A DNA stretch of 51,388 nucleotides from Candidatus Zhuqueibacterota bacterium. Its GTDB lineage: Bacteria > Zhuqueibacterota > Zhuqueibacteria > Residuimicrobiales > Krinioviventaceae. The notes under the pieces were generated by a model. It saw only the letters and a list, made by a program, of their open reading frames with translations, ran no database searches and was not told the origin of the DNA. The position numbers were made by a program, and so were the translations under genes. This document shows, piece by piece, positions 1-8,898 of this stretch. Location: NCBI GenBank assembly GCA_016928775.1, contig JAFGKD010000062.1:1-51388 (forward strand), read 5' to 3'. Position 1 is the first letter of the stretch. Every line of letters begins with the position of its first letter.

Positions 1-34
1 AGGCCGGAATCTATTTTAAAGCAACATCGTTGTC

Positions 35-72
35 TATAAATGGACACCGGCCTTCGCCGGTGTGACTTTTTC
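35..72 (+). repeat. intergenic hairpin repeat, terminator-like
   Basis: A perfect 8-bp stem (44-51 ACACCGGC, 56-63 GCCGGTGT) with a CTTC loop is followed by a short T run (67-72). The same design, with the shared words CTTCGC, GGT/GGA and TGACT, recurs at 1946-1963 and 2022-2039, and a related hairpin lies at 205-232. It therefore looks like a dispersed intergenic repeat that may also terminate transcription. The remainder of 1-321 holds no gene I can support. Confidence 0.5.
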
Positions 73-224
73 CTTTTATTTTATGTTATTGATATATTAA
101 TGATTTTAATCTTTGAAAGCCTGCTGACCAAAGATATCATTGAAGCGCTTAAGTTGACGCCAATGGCCGCAGGGCGGGGTCTATCCACGGTAAGGATATA
201 TTTCCTAAATGGATACCAGCCTTC

Positions 225-1945
225 CAGGCTGTTGCAGATTCGAAATGACTTGCAAATTATTTCTCATATCCTTACCTTATCCTAAGACATTAATTAATAG
301 TATATTAAACAAGGTTATTTTATGGGCTTCATACCCTACGACCGCAATCAAATCGACCTGCTTGGCTACTGTCTCGACGATTTTGTACCAGGTGATGCAA
401 AATGTCGCTATGTCGTCGAGTTGGTCAATCGTCTCGATCTGACGTCATTGATCGAGCGTTATTCGACACAAGGCGCTGATTCATTTGATCCGGTTCTTAT
501 GTTGGCCACCTGGTTCTTCAGCTACAGCGAGGGTGAGAGCAGCACTCGCCGCATTGAAGAGAAATGTTACCGCGATACCCATTACATGTATATGTCGGCC
601 AACCTGCGGCCGGATCATACCAGCCTGAGTCGTTTTCGCAAAACACATCTTGACCTGATGAGCGACTATTTTGTTCAGCTTGTTCAAATGGCGCAAGCTG
701 ACGGCGTTTCAGATTTCAAAGAGATCAGCACAGACGGTTCAAAATTTCAAGCCTCGTGCAGTTCAAAACAGAACAAATCGAGCGATGCCCTGCAAAAAAA
801 GATAGACGCGATCCGGAGTGATATTGACGCCTACATGGCGCGCTGCGATCTGGCTGAAATTAATGACTTGGATGAAGATGACATTAAATCCATTCGAGAA
901 AAAATAAAGCAGCTGGAAGCAAAAGAGCAGCTCCTCAAAGAACGACAAGATCAGTTGGAGGAGCGCAAAAAAGAGCTCAAACCGGAGAGTCGCGATAAAC
1001 ACACGATCAATCTTGTTGAGCCGGATGCGCCGATGATGTCTAAGATTGACGGCGCCAAAGGTGGTGCAGCCTATAACTGCCAAGTGTCTGTCGATGTCGA
1101 TTCGTACCTCATATTGGCAAACGATACGGTTCAGGACCGCAACGATAAAAATCAATTTCTCCCTCAGTTTGAAATGATCAATAACAATCTGGGATATGAC
1201 CCGCATCGAAAGTACAATAGTGATTCCGGCTATTTTAACCTCGAACCGTTAGAGTATATTTTTGAGAATAATATTGATGCTGTATTTAATGACCCATCAC
1301 CTCAGATGAGGTCGAGTCATACGTCGGTGACACCCATCACCGAACTTGTTGAACAAGACAGAAAGCTCACCAGAAGTGATTTTCGCTATGATAGTGACGG
1401 CAATTATTACGAATGTCCAGCGGGACGAAAGCTGCCTTTTGTTCGCCGAAAGAAAGAAACGAAAAGTTGCTATGACTTGTATCGTTGCGACAATTGTGAA
1501 GGATGTTCGCTTCAAGAGAAATGTCTGGGCAAACGCAATGCGTCCAAGTGCCGAAACATTCGTCGTGACACACGTGAGCCTTATGCCGAACGCATGAGCG
1601 ATATTCTGAAATCTGAAAATGCCAAAGAACGATTAAAACATCGAGCGATGACCGTAGAGCCGGTATTCGGAAATCTCAAGGAGAACCTTGGATTCAGACG
1701 ATTTCATCTTAGAGGATTGTCTCAAGTCAAAGGCGAATTTAATCTGATGTGCATCGGTCATAATATCAATATTCTCTTCAAATGTGCGAAAAAGAGAGCG
1801 CATCAGGCCATCGAAGCCAAAGTTAAAGTTGAAAAGCTATTTTTAAATATTTTCGATTCATGTTTTTCAATTATCTTTACAAATTTTCGCCCCAAACAGG
1901 CTACAGCGGGCTGAAAATGCGAAAAATCTATTCTGCAACAGCCTG
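225..1945 (+). mobile_element. IS1182-like insertion sequence, apparently complete
   Basis: One DDE transposase gene lies between candidate 14-bp terminal inverted repeats: CAGGCTGTTGCAGA at 225-238 and its exact reverse complement TCTGCAACAGCCTG at 1932-1945. A third copy of the right-end word lies outside at 2009-2022. The ends are inferred from this inverted repeat; no target-site duplication is obvious because hairpin repeats abut both sides. The true element could extend a few bases either way. Confidence 0.6.
322..1914 (+). CDS. IS1182-family DDE transposase
   Basis: The 530-residue protein has the layout of IS1182/DUF772-type transposases: an N-terminal helical domain (about 1-125), then an RNase H-like catalytic core. 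The probable DDE residues are D138 (in STDGSK), D301 (in NSDSGYF) and E447 (in VEPVFGNLK). A highly charged coiled-coil insertion (about 155-225) separates the first two, and a cysteine-rich patch (CPAG, CDNCEGC, C401, C410) lies before the last, typical of a zinc ribbon in this family. Length is normal and no frameshift is visible, so the copy is probably active or recently active. ATG at 322; the ribosome binding site is weak, as is common in insertion sequences. Confidence 0.9.
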   Translation: MGFIPYDRNQIDLLGYCLDDFVPGDAKCRYVVELVNRLDLTSLIERYSTQGADSFDPVLMLATWFFSYSEGESSTRRIEEKCYRDTHYMYMSANLRPDHTSLSRFRKTHLDLMSDYFVQLVQMAQADGVSDFKEISTDGSKFQASCSSKQNKSSDALQKKIDAIRSDIDAYMARCDLAEINDLDEDDIKSIREKIKQLEAKEQLLKERQDQLEERKKELKPESRDKHTINLVEPDAPMMSKIDGAKGGAAYNCQVSVDVDSYLILANDTVQDRNDKNQFLPQFEMINNNLGYDPHRKYNSDSGYFNLEPLEYIFENNIDAVFNDPSPQMRSSHTSVTPITELVEQDRKLTRSDFRYDSDGNYYECPAGRKLPFVRRKKETKSCYDLYRCDNCEGCSLQEKCLGKRNASKCRNIRRDTREPYAERMSDILKSENAKERLKHRAMTVEPVFGNLKENLGFRRFHLRGLSQVKGEFNLMCIGHNINILFKCAKKRAHQAIEAKVKVEKLFLNIFDSCFSIIFTNFRPKQATAG

Positions 1946-2037
1946 CTTCGCTGGTATGACTTGTTCACGTGGTTAATTTTATAGCAGCATGCCCGTTAAT
2001 GAACTTAATCTGCAACAGCCTGCTTCGCGGGAATGAC
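1932..2037 (+). repeat. two tandem copies of an IS-end/hairpin repeat
   Basis: 1932-1960 and 2009-2037 are 29-bp copies differing at about three positions. Both begin with the 14-bp IS end TCTGCAACAGCCTG and continue CTTCGC..GG.ATGAC. The first is the presumed right terminus of the IS; the second is a solo copy 65 bp further on, possibly left by an older insertion or part of the host repeat family seen at 35-66. Confidence 0.5.
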
Positions 2038-2042
2038 TGTTT

Positions 2043-3362
2043 TTACCTTTTTCGACAGTCTCTTGAGATTTTTCGCAAGTGAAAATGCAATGTGAGCTGG
2101 TAGCTGCCATAGATGATCATTATGAATCCCAACACCAGCAACGAGATAACCAGAGTCTTTTCAGCTGGTGTCGGATTAAAAATGTCCAGGAAAAACAAAG
2201 GCGGTTCGCTATAAAATAATATTAACATCCAGGTAAACCATCCCGCCAGGATGAGGCCCGCTATAATCAGCAGCAAACTCATCCACCATTTCAAAACAAA
2301 ACGTTTGCGATCCTCCCAGGCTATGCCTTTCGCGGCCAATTTTTGCCGATAAGAGCGACGTGCTGAGAGCCACAGCAACATGATCACTGTCATCACAAAA
2401 GCGCCAGTTATAACGGTGGGCAAAATGTTGAACCGACGAGATTCCACCCACAACGCATAATCGAAATAAAGAAACTGATCGGCTGAAAATTCCCAGACAA
2501 CGTTGTCGTCGTTTACCGAGTGATTGGCGTTGGTGTCGATAACACGGCCCGGAACGTACACCTCGACACGGTAATCTTCGCCAATGATGGCAGAGATAAA
2601 CGCCAAATAGTCGACGTACTTTTGATTCACCTCCGCCAATTCCGGTTTGAGTTGCATAAAGGAAACCGGGGGTGCATATACAGTATCGCAGGTTTTCAAA
2701 AAATGCCGGGCAAAATCCTCATCTTCAAAATTGTAAAATTCCCAATCCATCGCCTTTTCGAACAGCTCCTGTTTTCGCTGTGCAAGAGCGGAATCACTGA
2801 TGACAAAAGTGCCATTTTGTACCGCCTGCTGCATGGCACGATAATAGTCCTCAAACATGGCATGTTGGGCATACTCTTCAATTCGTTCTTCGATATCGGT
2901 GCTGTCCTTGCCGGCACGGTATGTCGCCAATTCGGATTCCGTGACAAAATCCTGTATATCGGCGCCGCTGAATGGGAAAGTCTTGAAAAACGTTTCTTCA
3001 TAGCGATAGTAGGTATAAAACCAGCGAAATTTTTTATCCAGGTTGACGAATGCGTTCACTTGAACGGTATCTTCGCGATACGCCACTTCTTTATTGAGCT
3101 CAGCAACATTGCTAAAATCTTTCTGAATCACATAAGTATAGCTGCCGTCTTCTTTATGACGCATCATGTCCCAGGAGCCATCTTGCGGGAACGGATACGC
3201 TGTTTCATCCACACCTGATGAATCGCCGGATACTGAAATGGTGCGTTGAAAAGAGGCATCCCAATTGAGGATCGTTTTTATCGTCACTTTTTTGCAGCTG
3301 GTGCACAAAAAAAGAGATAAAAGCAGACATATCAAGATTTTTTTATATTCAAAGAATCGCAT
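2043..3362 (-). CDS. predicted lipoprotein with three C-terminal membrane helices
   Basis: I do not recognise a named family. The 439-residue product starts with a lipoprotein-type signal: a basic n-region, a hydrophobic stretch and Cys23 in a CTSC context. A large, acidic, extracytoplasmic domain follows (about 24-325), then three hydrophobic helices at roughly 328-350, 375-400 and 410-432. The C-terminus is basic, consistent with a cytoplasmic tail. It lies 12 bp after the anti-sigma gene and is probably the third gene of an ECF operon, so a role in envelope stress sensing or as a regulon effector is plausible but inferred. Cysteine at the -3 position of the lipobox is unusual. Confidence 0.6.
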   Translation of the reverse strand: MRFFEYKKILICLLLSLFLCTSCKKVTIKTILNWDASFQRTISVSGDSSGVDETAYPFPQDGSWDMMRHKEDGSYTYVIQKDFSNVAELNKEVAYREDTVQVNAFVNLDKKFRWFYTYYRYEETFFKTFPFSGADIQDFVTESELATYRAGKDSTDIEERIEEYAQHAMFEDYYRAMQQAVQNGTFVISDSALAQRKQELFEKAMDWEFYNFEDEDFARHFLKTCDTVYAPPVSFMQLKPELAEVNQKYVDYLAFISAIIGEDYRVEVYVPGRVIDTNANHSVNDDNVVWEFSADQFLYFDYALWVESRRFNILPTVITGAFVMTVIMLLWLSARRSYRQKLAAKGIAWEDRKRFVLKWWMSLLLIIAGLILAGWFTWMLILFYSEPPLFFLDIFNPTPAEKTLVISLLVLGFIMIIYGSYQLTLHFHLRKISRDCRKR

Positions 3363-3374
3363 AACAAGCCCTTT

Positions 3375-4052
3375 CTACAAGTTTTTTAATTTTTGTTGAA
3401 TGGCTGTGCTTTCCAGCAGGGATTTAATCTCGTCAGTGGTTAATCCATCCTGCCAGGTGATATTCGCCTTTTCTGCTTGTTCTTCAAGCGTCCGCAGCAA
3501 GAGGCGATTTGTCATCTGTAATTCGCCATAGGATTGCAGCAATTCGTCTAACAGCTCTTTGTCAATGATCACTTTTTCCTGCTTTGTGTCGAGCAGGGAG
3601 AGGATATTTTTTGGTGTTCCGGTGATCGATGTCAAGCTTGACGGCGCACCGTGCTGCGCAAGGCGCTGCTCCAGATGATTGAGCCGATTCAGTACCGTGA
3701 GTTCCTGGACGAAAAATAAAGTAAAAACAACCACAATACTCGCTGCTAGCGCCAGCCGCACCGGCTTGATTGTGAACATATCCAGCAGCGTATCAAAAGG
3801 ATTCGTGCGTTTTTTTGAAAATTTTGCGATATGTCGAATTGTATACATAATGTCATTCGTGAGCGCGGTGGCGTCATCGATTTCTGGATTTTTTTTCATA
3901 TCCTCGATGATCCGGATATTTTGTGCGAGAGAATCGCGCAAGGCCCGACAGGCATCACATTCCTTCAGATGAAACTCGAGCTTTTGTTTTTCATCTTGCG
4001 ATAACTCGCTCTCTGTCAAATAGATCAACTTGTGTACGTCTTTGCATCTCAT
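3375..4052 (-). CDS. anti-sigma factor with zinc-binding (ZAS-like) motif
   Basis: The protein (225 residues) is a membrane anti-sigma factor. Its N-terminus carries a full zinc-binding anti-sigma motif, Cys3-x24-His28-x3-Cys32-x2-Cys35, followed by a single transmembrane helix at about 101-117 and a roughly 100-residue helical periplasmic domain. It would hold the ECF sigma factor encoded immediately upstream inactive at the membrane. The start was placed at the ATG at 4052, which overlaps the sigma stop codon as ATGA, the classic coupling arrangement, and puts Cys3 at the correct distance; an ATG 24 bp upstream is also in frame but less likely. The signal it senses cannot be told from sequence. 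Confidence 0.85.
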   Translation of the reverse strand: MRCKDVHKLIYLTESELSQDEKQKLEFHLKECDACRALRDSLAQNIRIIEDMKKNPEIDDATALTNDIMYTIRHIAKFSKKRTNPFDTLLDMFTIKPVRLALAASIVVVFTLFFVQELTVLNRLNHLEQRLAQHGAPSSLTSITGTPKNILSLLDTKQEKVIIDKELLDELLQSYGELQMTNRLLLRTLEEQAEKANITWQDGLTTDEIKSLLESTAIQQKLKNL

Positions 4053-4609
4053 GAGATATATCCCAGTTGTTGACATTTTTTGCGAATGTTTTGGCGTGCA
4101 TAATATAAATTGCTTTTCACCGCGGAAATGGAAATTTTGAGAATTTTTGCAATCTCCTCCATGTCCAGGTCCTCCAAATCCCGAAGAATAAACACAGTGC
4201 GTTGACGCGGTTTCAAGTGACCTGAGAGGTTTTTGATTTTTTCCGCCAGGTCGGCTTTCGTCAACATATCGTCCACATCCTCAGCGTGCTGGAGATTTTC
4301 AAAGGAGGTTTGTTGCTCATTACTATCGCATCTATACTTTTTGTAAGCACGACGCAGCTCGTCATAACAGAGATTGATGATAATTTTGTACAACCAGGTG
4401 GTCATTTTTTTTCGTGCATCAAATTTGTGCAAATTTTTCCACACTCTGATAAAGCATTCCTGCACCACATCTCGCGCATCCTCGTGACTGGCGGTAAATC
4501 GAAAGGCCACATTATAGACAAACTGCTGATAGCTTTCGACTAACTGGCGAAATGCCTCAAGATCACCGTTTTGCGCATTTCTAATGAGCTGTTGACTGTC
4601 CTGTGACAC
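4049..4609 (-). CDS. ECF-type RNA polymerase sigma factor
   Basis: The 186-residue protein has the two-domain ECF sigma-70 layout. Region 2 (about 15-85) includes the DARDVVQECFIRVWKNL helix and the TTWLYKIIIN segment used for core binding and -10 recognition. Region 4 (about 130-180) has LKPRQRTVFILRDLEDLDMEEIA followed by the SISAVKSNLYYARQ recognition helix (quoted in parts here). The GTG start at 4609 is supported by AGGATG about 5 bases upstream. It leads a three-gene operon with the anti-sigma factor (4-bp overlap) and a lipoprotein. Target promoters are unknown; autoregulation is usual in this group but not demonstrated here. Confidence 0.9.
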   Translation of the reverse strand: MSQDSQQLIRNAQNGDLEAFRQLVESYQQFVYNVAFRFTASHEDARDVVQECFIRVWKNLHKFDARKKMTTWLYKIIINLCYDELRRAYKKYRCDSNEQQTSFENLQHAEDVDDMLTKADLAEKIKNLSGHLKPRQRTVFILRDLEDLDMEEIAKILKISISAVKSNLYYARQNIRKKCQQLGYIS

Positions 4610-4925
4610 GAATCATCCTGTTGTGAGAGAACCGATTGCATTCATTGTATGATACGGGGAACGCCGGGAAAAGTCAAAGAGAAAGATTAACTTTTGCGAT
4701 TTCTTTGTGCATCGGTGGGCGGGCATAAATATAAGCAATGCCGGAATAAAAATCCGTGCTCATCCGTACTACAAATCTGCAACATCCGTGTAACCGCGGA
4801 CCATTTTGGTTGCGGCCTTTGGTCGCGCCGGGTGCATCCGTAGCTTAATATTTGGCCGCTGCCAAAGGCCACGCGGGGGATGTCTATGAAAATTTGATCC
4901 TGATCCAATTGTGATCTTGGCTCCG
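4610..4925. repeat. intergenic region with dispersed 46-bp repeat and inverted modules
   Basis: No gene is supported. 4784-4829 matches 50261-50306 over 46 bp with one mismatch. Within the region the 9-mer GGCCTTTGG (4814-4822) is inverted at 4862-4870, so the two modules can pair. The upstream side (4610-4690) must hold the promoter of the ECF operon, but no clear consensus is visible. Confidence 0.6.
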
Positions 4926-5543
4926 CTATTTTGCCTTGATCACAAAAACGGCCAACTCGGCAAAACTGTTGGGCAGAAGGTTGGGCAACAGTTGTCCCCG
5001 TTTTCGCTTGCTCACATTCACCTGCTTGACGATATTATAGCCGGCATTGTGACAAAGCCGGCGAAAGTCTTGAATCGTTGATAAATGAATGTTCGGCGTG
5101 TTGTACCATTCGTACGGCAACACTCTTGATTTTGGCATCCGACCCTGGAAAGCCAGATAGTGTCGAACGCGCCAGTAGCCGAAATTCAGCAAGCCAACAA
5201 CACCGATTTTCCCGACGCGCAGCATCTCGTTCAAAGTGACATCCGGGCGATGGACTTGTTGAATGGTCTGGCTGAGGATGACATAGTCAAAACAGTTATC
5301 CGGATAGTCATCAAGCCCTTTGTCCAGGTCAGAATGAAGGACCGGCACACCTTTGGCCACGCATTCGAGCACGTAGTCATCGATAATTTCGATGCCGTGA
5401 CCTTGAACCTCTTTTTCGTCTATGAGCTTTTTGAGCAGCTCGCCTGTACCACAGCCGAGGTCGAGGACACTGCTGTGTGGCTCGATCACGTCAAAAATGA
5501 TCTGCAAATCCGGGCGCGTATATTTTTTATATTTTGGGGACAT
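4926..5543 (-). CDS. metW: MetW-type methyltransferase-like protein
   Basis: This 205-residue Rossmann-fold protein has the S-adenosylmethionine-binding motif VLDLGCGTGELL near residues 26-37 and an acidic residue at the end of strand 2 (GHGIEI). It fits the MetW family, which is normally encoded directly after metX and, in several bacteria, forms a complex with MetX and stimulates acylation of homoserine. Here the gene begins 3 bp after the metX stop, which supports the assignment. MetW proteins are about 195-210 residues, so the length is typical. Confidence 0.88.
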   Translation of the reverse strand: MSPKYKKYTRPDLQIIFDVIEPHSSVLDLGCGTGELLKKLIDEKEVQGHGIEIIDDYVLECVAKGVPVLHSDLDKGLDDYPDNCFDYVILSQTIQQVHRPDVTLNEMLRVGKIGVVGLLNFGYWRVRHYLAFQGRMPKSRVLPYEWYNTPNIHLSTIQDFRRLCHNAGYNIVKQVNVSKRKRGQLLPNLLPNSFAELAVFVIKAK

Positions 5544-5546
5544 GCC

Positions 5547-6692
5547 TTATTTTACCTCATCGTAAACACAGCGCAAAAAATCGGCAACAAGCTTTTCCTG
5601 TTTGGGATTTTTTATCAGAAAAGAGTCATGTCCGTACGGTAAATCAAACTCGACAAAACTGACATGTTTTCGATGGACTTGCAGTGCCTGGACAATCTCT
5701 TTATTTTGCGCCGTTGGAAACAGCCAATCAGACGTAAATGAAAAGACGAGGACTTTTGCCATGACGTTTTTGAAGGCGCTTTCAAGCGAACCATAATCCT
5801 GCTGCAGATCAAAATAGTCAATCGCTTTGGTGATGTACAAATAGGTGTTGGCATCAAATCGTTGGACAAAAGATGCCCCCTGGTGGCGCAGATAGCTCTC
5901 CACTTCAAAATCGAGTGAAAAATCATAACCATAGCGTTCTTTTTCCCGCAGCCGCCGGCCAAACTTTTGATGCATCGATTCTTCGCTCAGATAAGTGATG
6001 TGAGCCAGCATGCGCGCCACGGACAATCCTTTTTCCGGGACAACACCTTCGTCGAGATAGTTGCCGTTGCGCCAGTCTGGATCGGCGTAAATTGCCTGGC
6101 GACCAACCTCGTGGAAGGCAATGCCCTGGGCGTTCAATCGCGTCGTTGTGGCATGCGGGATGCACGAGACCACTCGATCCGGATATTCGATAGCCCATTC
6201 AAGTGCCTGCATGCCGCCCATGGAGCCGCCGATCACACTCAAGAGTCTTTTTATGCCGAGATGATCGATAAGGTGGGTTTGGGCTTGAACCATATCGCCG
6301 ATCGTAACAACCGGAAAACTCAGATTATATCGATTGCCCGTCGCTGGATTTATGGAGGACGGGCCAGTCGATCCCTGGCAGCCCGCCAGGGCGTTTGTGC
6401 AAATGACAAAATAGGTGTTCGTATCAATCGCTCGGCCCGGGCCAATCATAAAATCCCACCATCCAGGCTTTTTATCCTGTTGCGAGTAATAACCGGCCAC
6501 GTGCGAATCGCCCGAGAGTGCATGCGCGATGAGTATGGCGTTGCTTTTTTGCTCATTCAGCATGCCGTATGTTTCGTAAGCGAGGGTTATGGGACCGAGT
6601 TTTTCGCCACTCTCAAGCGGCATCTCGTTCGGCGGTTCGGCAAATGTATAAAACTGTCGTTTTACGATACCAACTGAATCTGTCTCAATCAT
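5547..6692 (-). CDS. metX: homoserine O-acyltransferase MetX
   Basis: An alpha/beta-hydrolase enzyme that acylates L-homoserine from acyl-CoA (usually acetyl-CoA), the first committed step to methionine. Visible are the nucleophile elbow GGSMGG (Ser about 157), the family segment GPSSINPATG, the acid in SFTSDWLFP and the catalytic His in YGHDSFLI. I chose the ATG at 6692 (381 residues, normal for MetX); an in-frame TTG at 6725 overlaps the recO stop but would add a hydrophobic leader not expected in a cytosolic enzyme. Acetyl versus succinyl donor cannot be settled by eye. It is followed by metW. Confidence 0.92.
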   Translation of the reverse strand: MIETDSVGIVKRQFYTFAEPPNEMPLESGEKLGPITLAYETYGMLNEQKSNAILIAHALSGDSHVAGYYSQQDKKPGWWDFMIGPGRAIDTNTYFVICTNALAGCQGSTGPSSINPATGNRYNLSFPVVTIGDMVQAQTHLIDHLGIKRLLSVIGGSMGGMQALEWAIEYPDRVVSCIPHATTTRLNAQGIAFHEVGRQAIYADPDWRNGNYLDEGVVPEKGLSVARMLAHITYLSEESMHQKFGRRLREKERYGYDFSLDFEVESYLRHQGASFVQRFDANTYLYITKAIDYFDLQQDYGSLESAFKNVMAKVLVFSFTSDWLFPTAQNKEIVQALQVHRKHVSFVEFDLPYGHDSFLIKNPKQEKLVADFLRCVYDEVK

Positions 6693-6721
6693 TGTGCACG
6701 CCAACAAGAGAATATATATTG

Positions 6722-7519
6722 TCAACCAGCTTTTTCATTGGATTTGTATTGCAGTAAATCGATCTCGAGTTTTTTCATGTAACTCACAGATTTGAGATTC
6801 AGCAATGAGTCAATATGCGTCTGCAGATACTCGAGCAACAGAGTATCTATCTCCTCGCCAACAGATTTTGAAACTTTGGCTGCTGCAGCGTTTGCAACAG
6901 TACCGCCTTTGAACCAGCGCAATAATTCAATGACAAAACCGCTCACCGGTTTGCCGGTCTCTTTCAGGTGGCCGCACTGTGAACAGCTATAGAGTCCCAG
7001 GTTTGGCGAGAAATAGAGAAGCGTATCGACCTCAGGTCGATGACAATAATGGCACGCTTCCAGCTCCGGTTCAAAGCCGGCCATTGTGATAAATTGAATC
7101 TGAAAAGCACGGATGATGTTGCGCAGACCCGTTTTGTGTTGATCGAGTGCGCGCAATGTGTTGAGCAGCAGCAGAAATTGCTCGGGATGACTGTGGTCAT
7201 CTTGTTCGCTTTTATCAATAATTTCACAAGCGACTGCAGCCAGGGCCAATTTCCCCAATTGAGCGTGAAGATTGCCAAATGATTCCGTAATTGACGCATC
7301 GCTGAGATAGTGTAGCTGTCGGCCTTCCTTTTTGTAAAACACGAGGGAGACACGATTAAAGGGTTCGAGCGCCCCGAGATATTTCGAACGGGTGCCGCGC
7401 GAGCCTTTTGCCATCGCACTTATTTTTCCGAATTCACGCGTGTACAGCCGCAGAATTTTACTGGTTTCGCCCTGTTTGCGACTGTGCATAATAATGGCAT
7501 CGGCTTTGGTGATGGACAT
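6722..7519 (-). CDS. recO: DNA repair protein RecO
   Basis: RecO loads RecA on SSB-coated DNA with RecR and anneals complementary strands. The 265-residue product has the N-terminal OB fold (about 1-80, with ADAIIMHSRKQGETSKILR and FGKISAMAKGSRG stretches) and a C-terminal helical domain holding a four-cysteine zinc site (CHYC ... CSQC). The ATG at 7519 was chosen: it lies 4 bp after the mgtE stop and gives the conserved MSITKADAI start. Longer in-frame starts inside mgtE are rejected. It is the last but two gene of the metG-to-metW run. Confidence 0.9.
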   Translation of the reverse strand: MSITKADAIIMHSRKQGETSKILRLYTREFGKISAMAKGSRGTRSKYLGALEPFNRVSLVFYKKEGRQLHYLSDASITESFGNLHAQLGKLALAAVACEIIDKSEQDDHSHPEQFLLLLNTLRALDQHKTGLRNIIRAFQIQFITMAGFEPELEACHYCHRPEVDTLLYFSPNLGLYSCSQCGHLKETGKPVSGFVIELLRWFKGGTVANAAAAKVSKSVGEEIDTLLLEYLQTHIDSLLNLKSVSYMKKLEIDLLQYKSNEKAG

Positions 7520-7523
7520 TGGA

Positions 7524-8891
7524 TTACCGCAAATGATGTAAATAAAAGGTCGCCAGGCTGAGGTAGATGAGCAGACCGAGGACATCATTCGAAGTGGTGA
7601 TAAACGGCCCGGTCGCTATGGCTGGATCAATTTTTAGTCTGTTGAGTGCAAACGGAATGATCGCGCCAAACAATGATGAATTGATGATGACGATCATCAT
7701 GGCAATGCCAATTACGGAACCGAGTATCATCGGATTCTCCACGTTGGGCCAGACAAAAATAACCAGAGCCAGCAGAGTGCCGATCAACAGTCCATTTAGC
7801 ATAGCGACGCGGAACTCTCGAAAAAAGCGATCCCACAGTCCGGTTGCGCCACCCTCATTGAGAGCAATACTTCGTACTACAATGGTACTGGCCTGAATGC
7901 CGGCATTCCCTCCCATGGCCATAATGACCGGAATAAAAAAGGTGAGTGCCGCTATTTCGGTCAGTGTCACCTCATACTGGCTGAGCACAAAGGCAGCCAT
8001 TAGCTGTCCGACAAATGCTACGACAAGCCAGGGCATTCGGTTTTTCGTAATGCGGAATGTTGATGTTTCCTGCAAAATTTCTTCATCCAAAATACCGGCC
8101 ATTCGCTGAATGTCTTCGTTCGCTTCTTCCTGAAGAACATCCACGATATCATCAACCGTGATGCGCCCCACGAGTCGGTTATGTTGATCAACGACCGGCA
8201 CAGACGACAAATTGTATTTTCGCACAATATTCGCCACTTCTTCCTGATCCATATTGACATTCACCGAGATGACATCTGTGTGCATGATATCCCGAATGAT
8301 GCGTCTCGGATTTCGCAGAAAGAGGCTTTTAATTGGCACCACACCCACCAAGCGGTTACCGCGGTCGACGGCGTAGACATAAAATACCTCATCGATCTCT
8401 TCCGCGCGCCGGCGTATTTCCCGGATGGCATCATCAACCGTTTGATCGTCATAAACGGCAATATATTCCAGGGCCATGATGCCACCGGCCGTATCCTCTT
8501 CGTGGATGAGCAGCTTTTCAACCTCGGTTCGATCCTGCGGCTCGATGTTGGCAAGCACCTGCAGCTGAATTTCTTGCGGCAATTCAGCAACAACATCCGC
8601 TGCATCATCAGAATCCATCTCATCGACGATCTCCGAAAGACGCTCTGGGTGCAGCTCGCTGACGATTTCTTCACGGGTCACTTCATCGAGCTCAGTCACA
8701 ACATCCGAGGCTGTCTCCGCGTCTATCAGGCTGAAAAGATAGTCGCGCTCTTTCTCATCCATATCCTGCAAAATTTCCGCCAAATCCGCCGGATGCGTGG
8801 ATACGATGAGATTTTTTAACGCGGGCTCATCCTTTTCCTCAATGAGGTAAGCGATATTGTCGATAATTTCTTTTCGGTCGTTAGAGTCCAT
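7524..8891 (-). CDS. mgtE: magnesium transporter MgtE
   Basis: A 455-residue Mg2+ channel/transporter of the inner membrane. In order: the acidic cytosolic N domain of MgtE repeats (about 1-125, many Asp/Glu pairs such as VVTELDEV and EMDSDDAADVV), two CBS domains (about 126-250), a connecting 'plug' helix and five transmembrane helices, the last containing the family signature FITTSNDVLGLLIYL. In this family Mg2+ bound between the N and CBS domains closes the pore. The ATG at 8891, 7 bp after the rsmA stop, gives the usual length; an upstream in-frame extension overlaps rsmA and was rejected. Confidence 0.93.
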   Translation of the reverse strand: MDSNDRKEIIDNIAYLIEEKDEPALKNLIVSTHPADLAEILQDMDEKERDYLFSLIDAETASDVVTELDEVTREEIVSELHPERLSEIVDEMDSDDAADVVAELPQEIQLQVLANIEPQDRTEVEKLLIHEEDTAGGIMALEYIAVYDDQTVDDAIREIRRRAEEIDEVFYVYAVDRGNRLVGVVPIKSLFLRNPRRIIRDIMHTDVISVNVNMDQEEVANIVRKYNLSSVPVVDQHNRLVGRITVDDIVDVLQEEANEDIQRMAGILDEEILQETSTFRITKNRMPWLVVAFVGQLMAAFVLSQYEVTLTEIAALTFFIPVIMAMGGNAGIQASTIVVRSIALNEGGATGLWDRFFREFRVAMLNGLLIGTLLALVIFVWPNVENPMILGSVIGIAMMIVIINSSLFGAIIPFALNRLKIDPAIATGPFITTSNDVLGLLIYLSLATFYLHHLR

Positions 8892-8898
8892 AACATTC

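Noticed and set aside
40..285. 81-codon open frame before the IS
   Set aside because: It runs through hairpin repeats and has no coding character.
4687..4908. 73-codon open frame on the minus strand
   Set aside because: It lies wholly in dispersed repeat sequence and has no ribosome site or recognisable protein pattern.
6693..6725. In-frame TTG upstream extension of metX overlapping recO
   Set aside because: It would add a hydrophobic leader not expected in cytosolic MetX; the ATG at 6692 gives the usual length.
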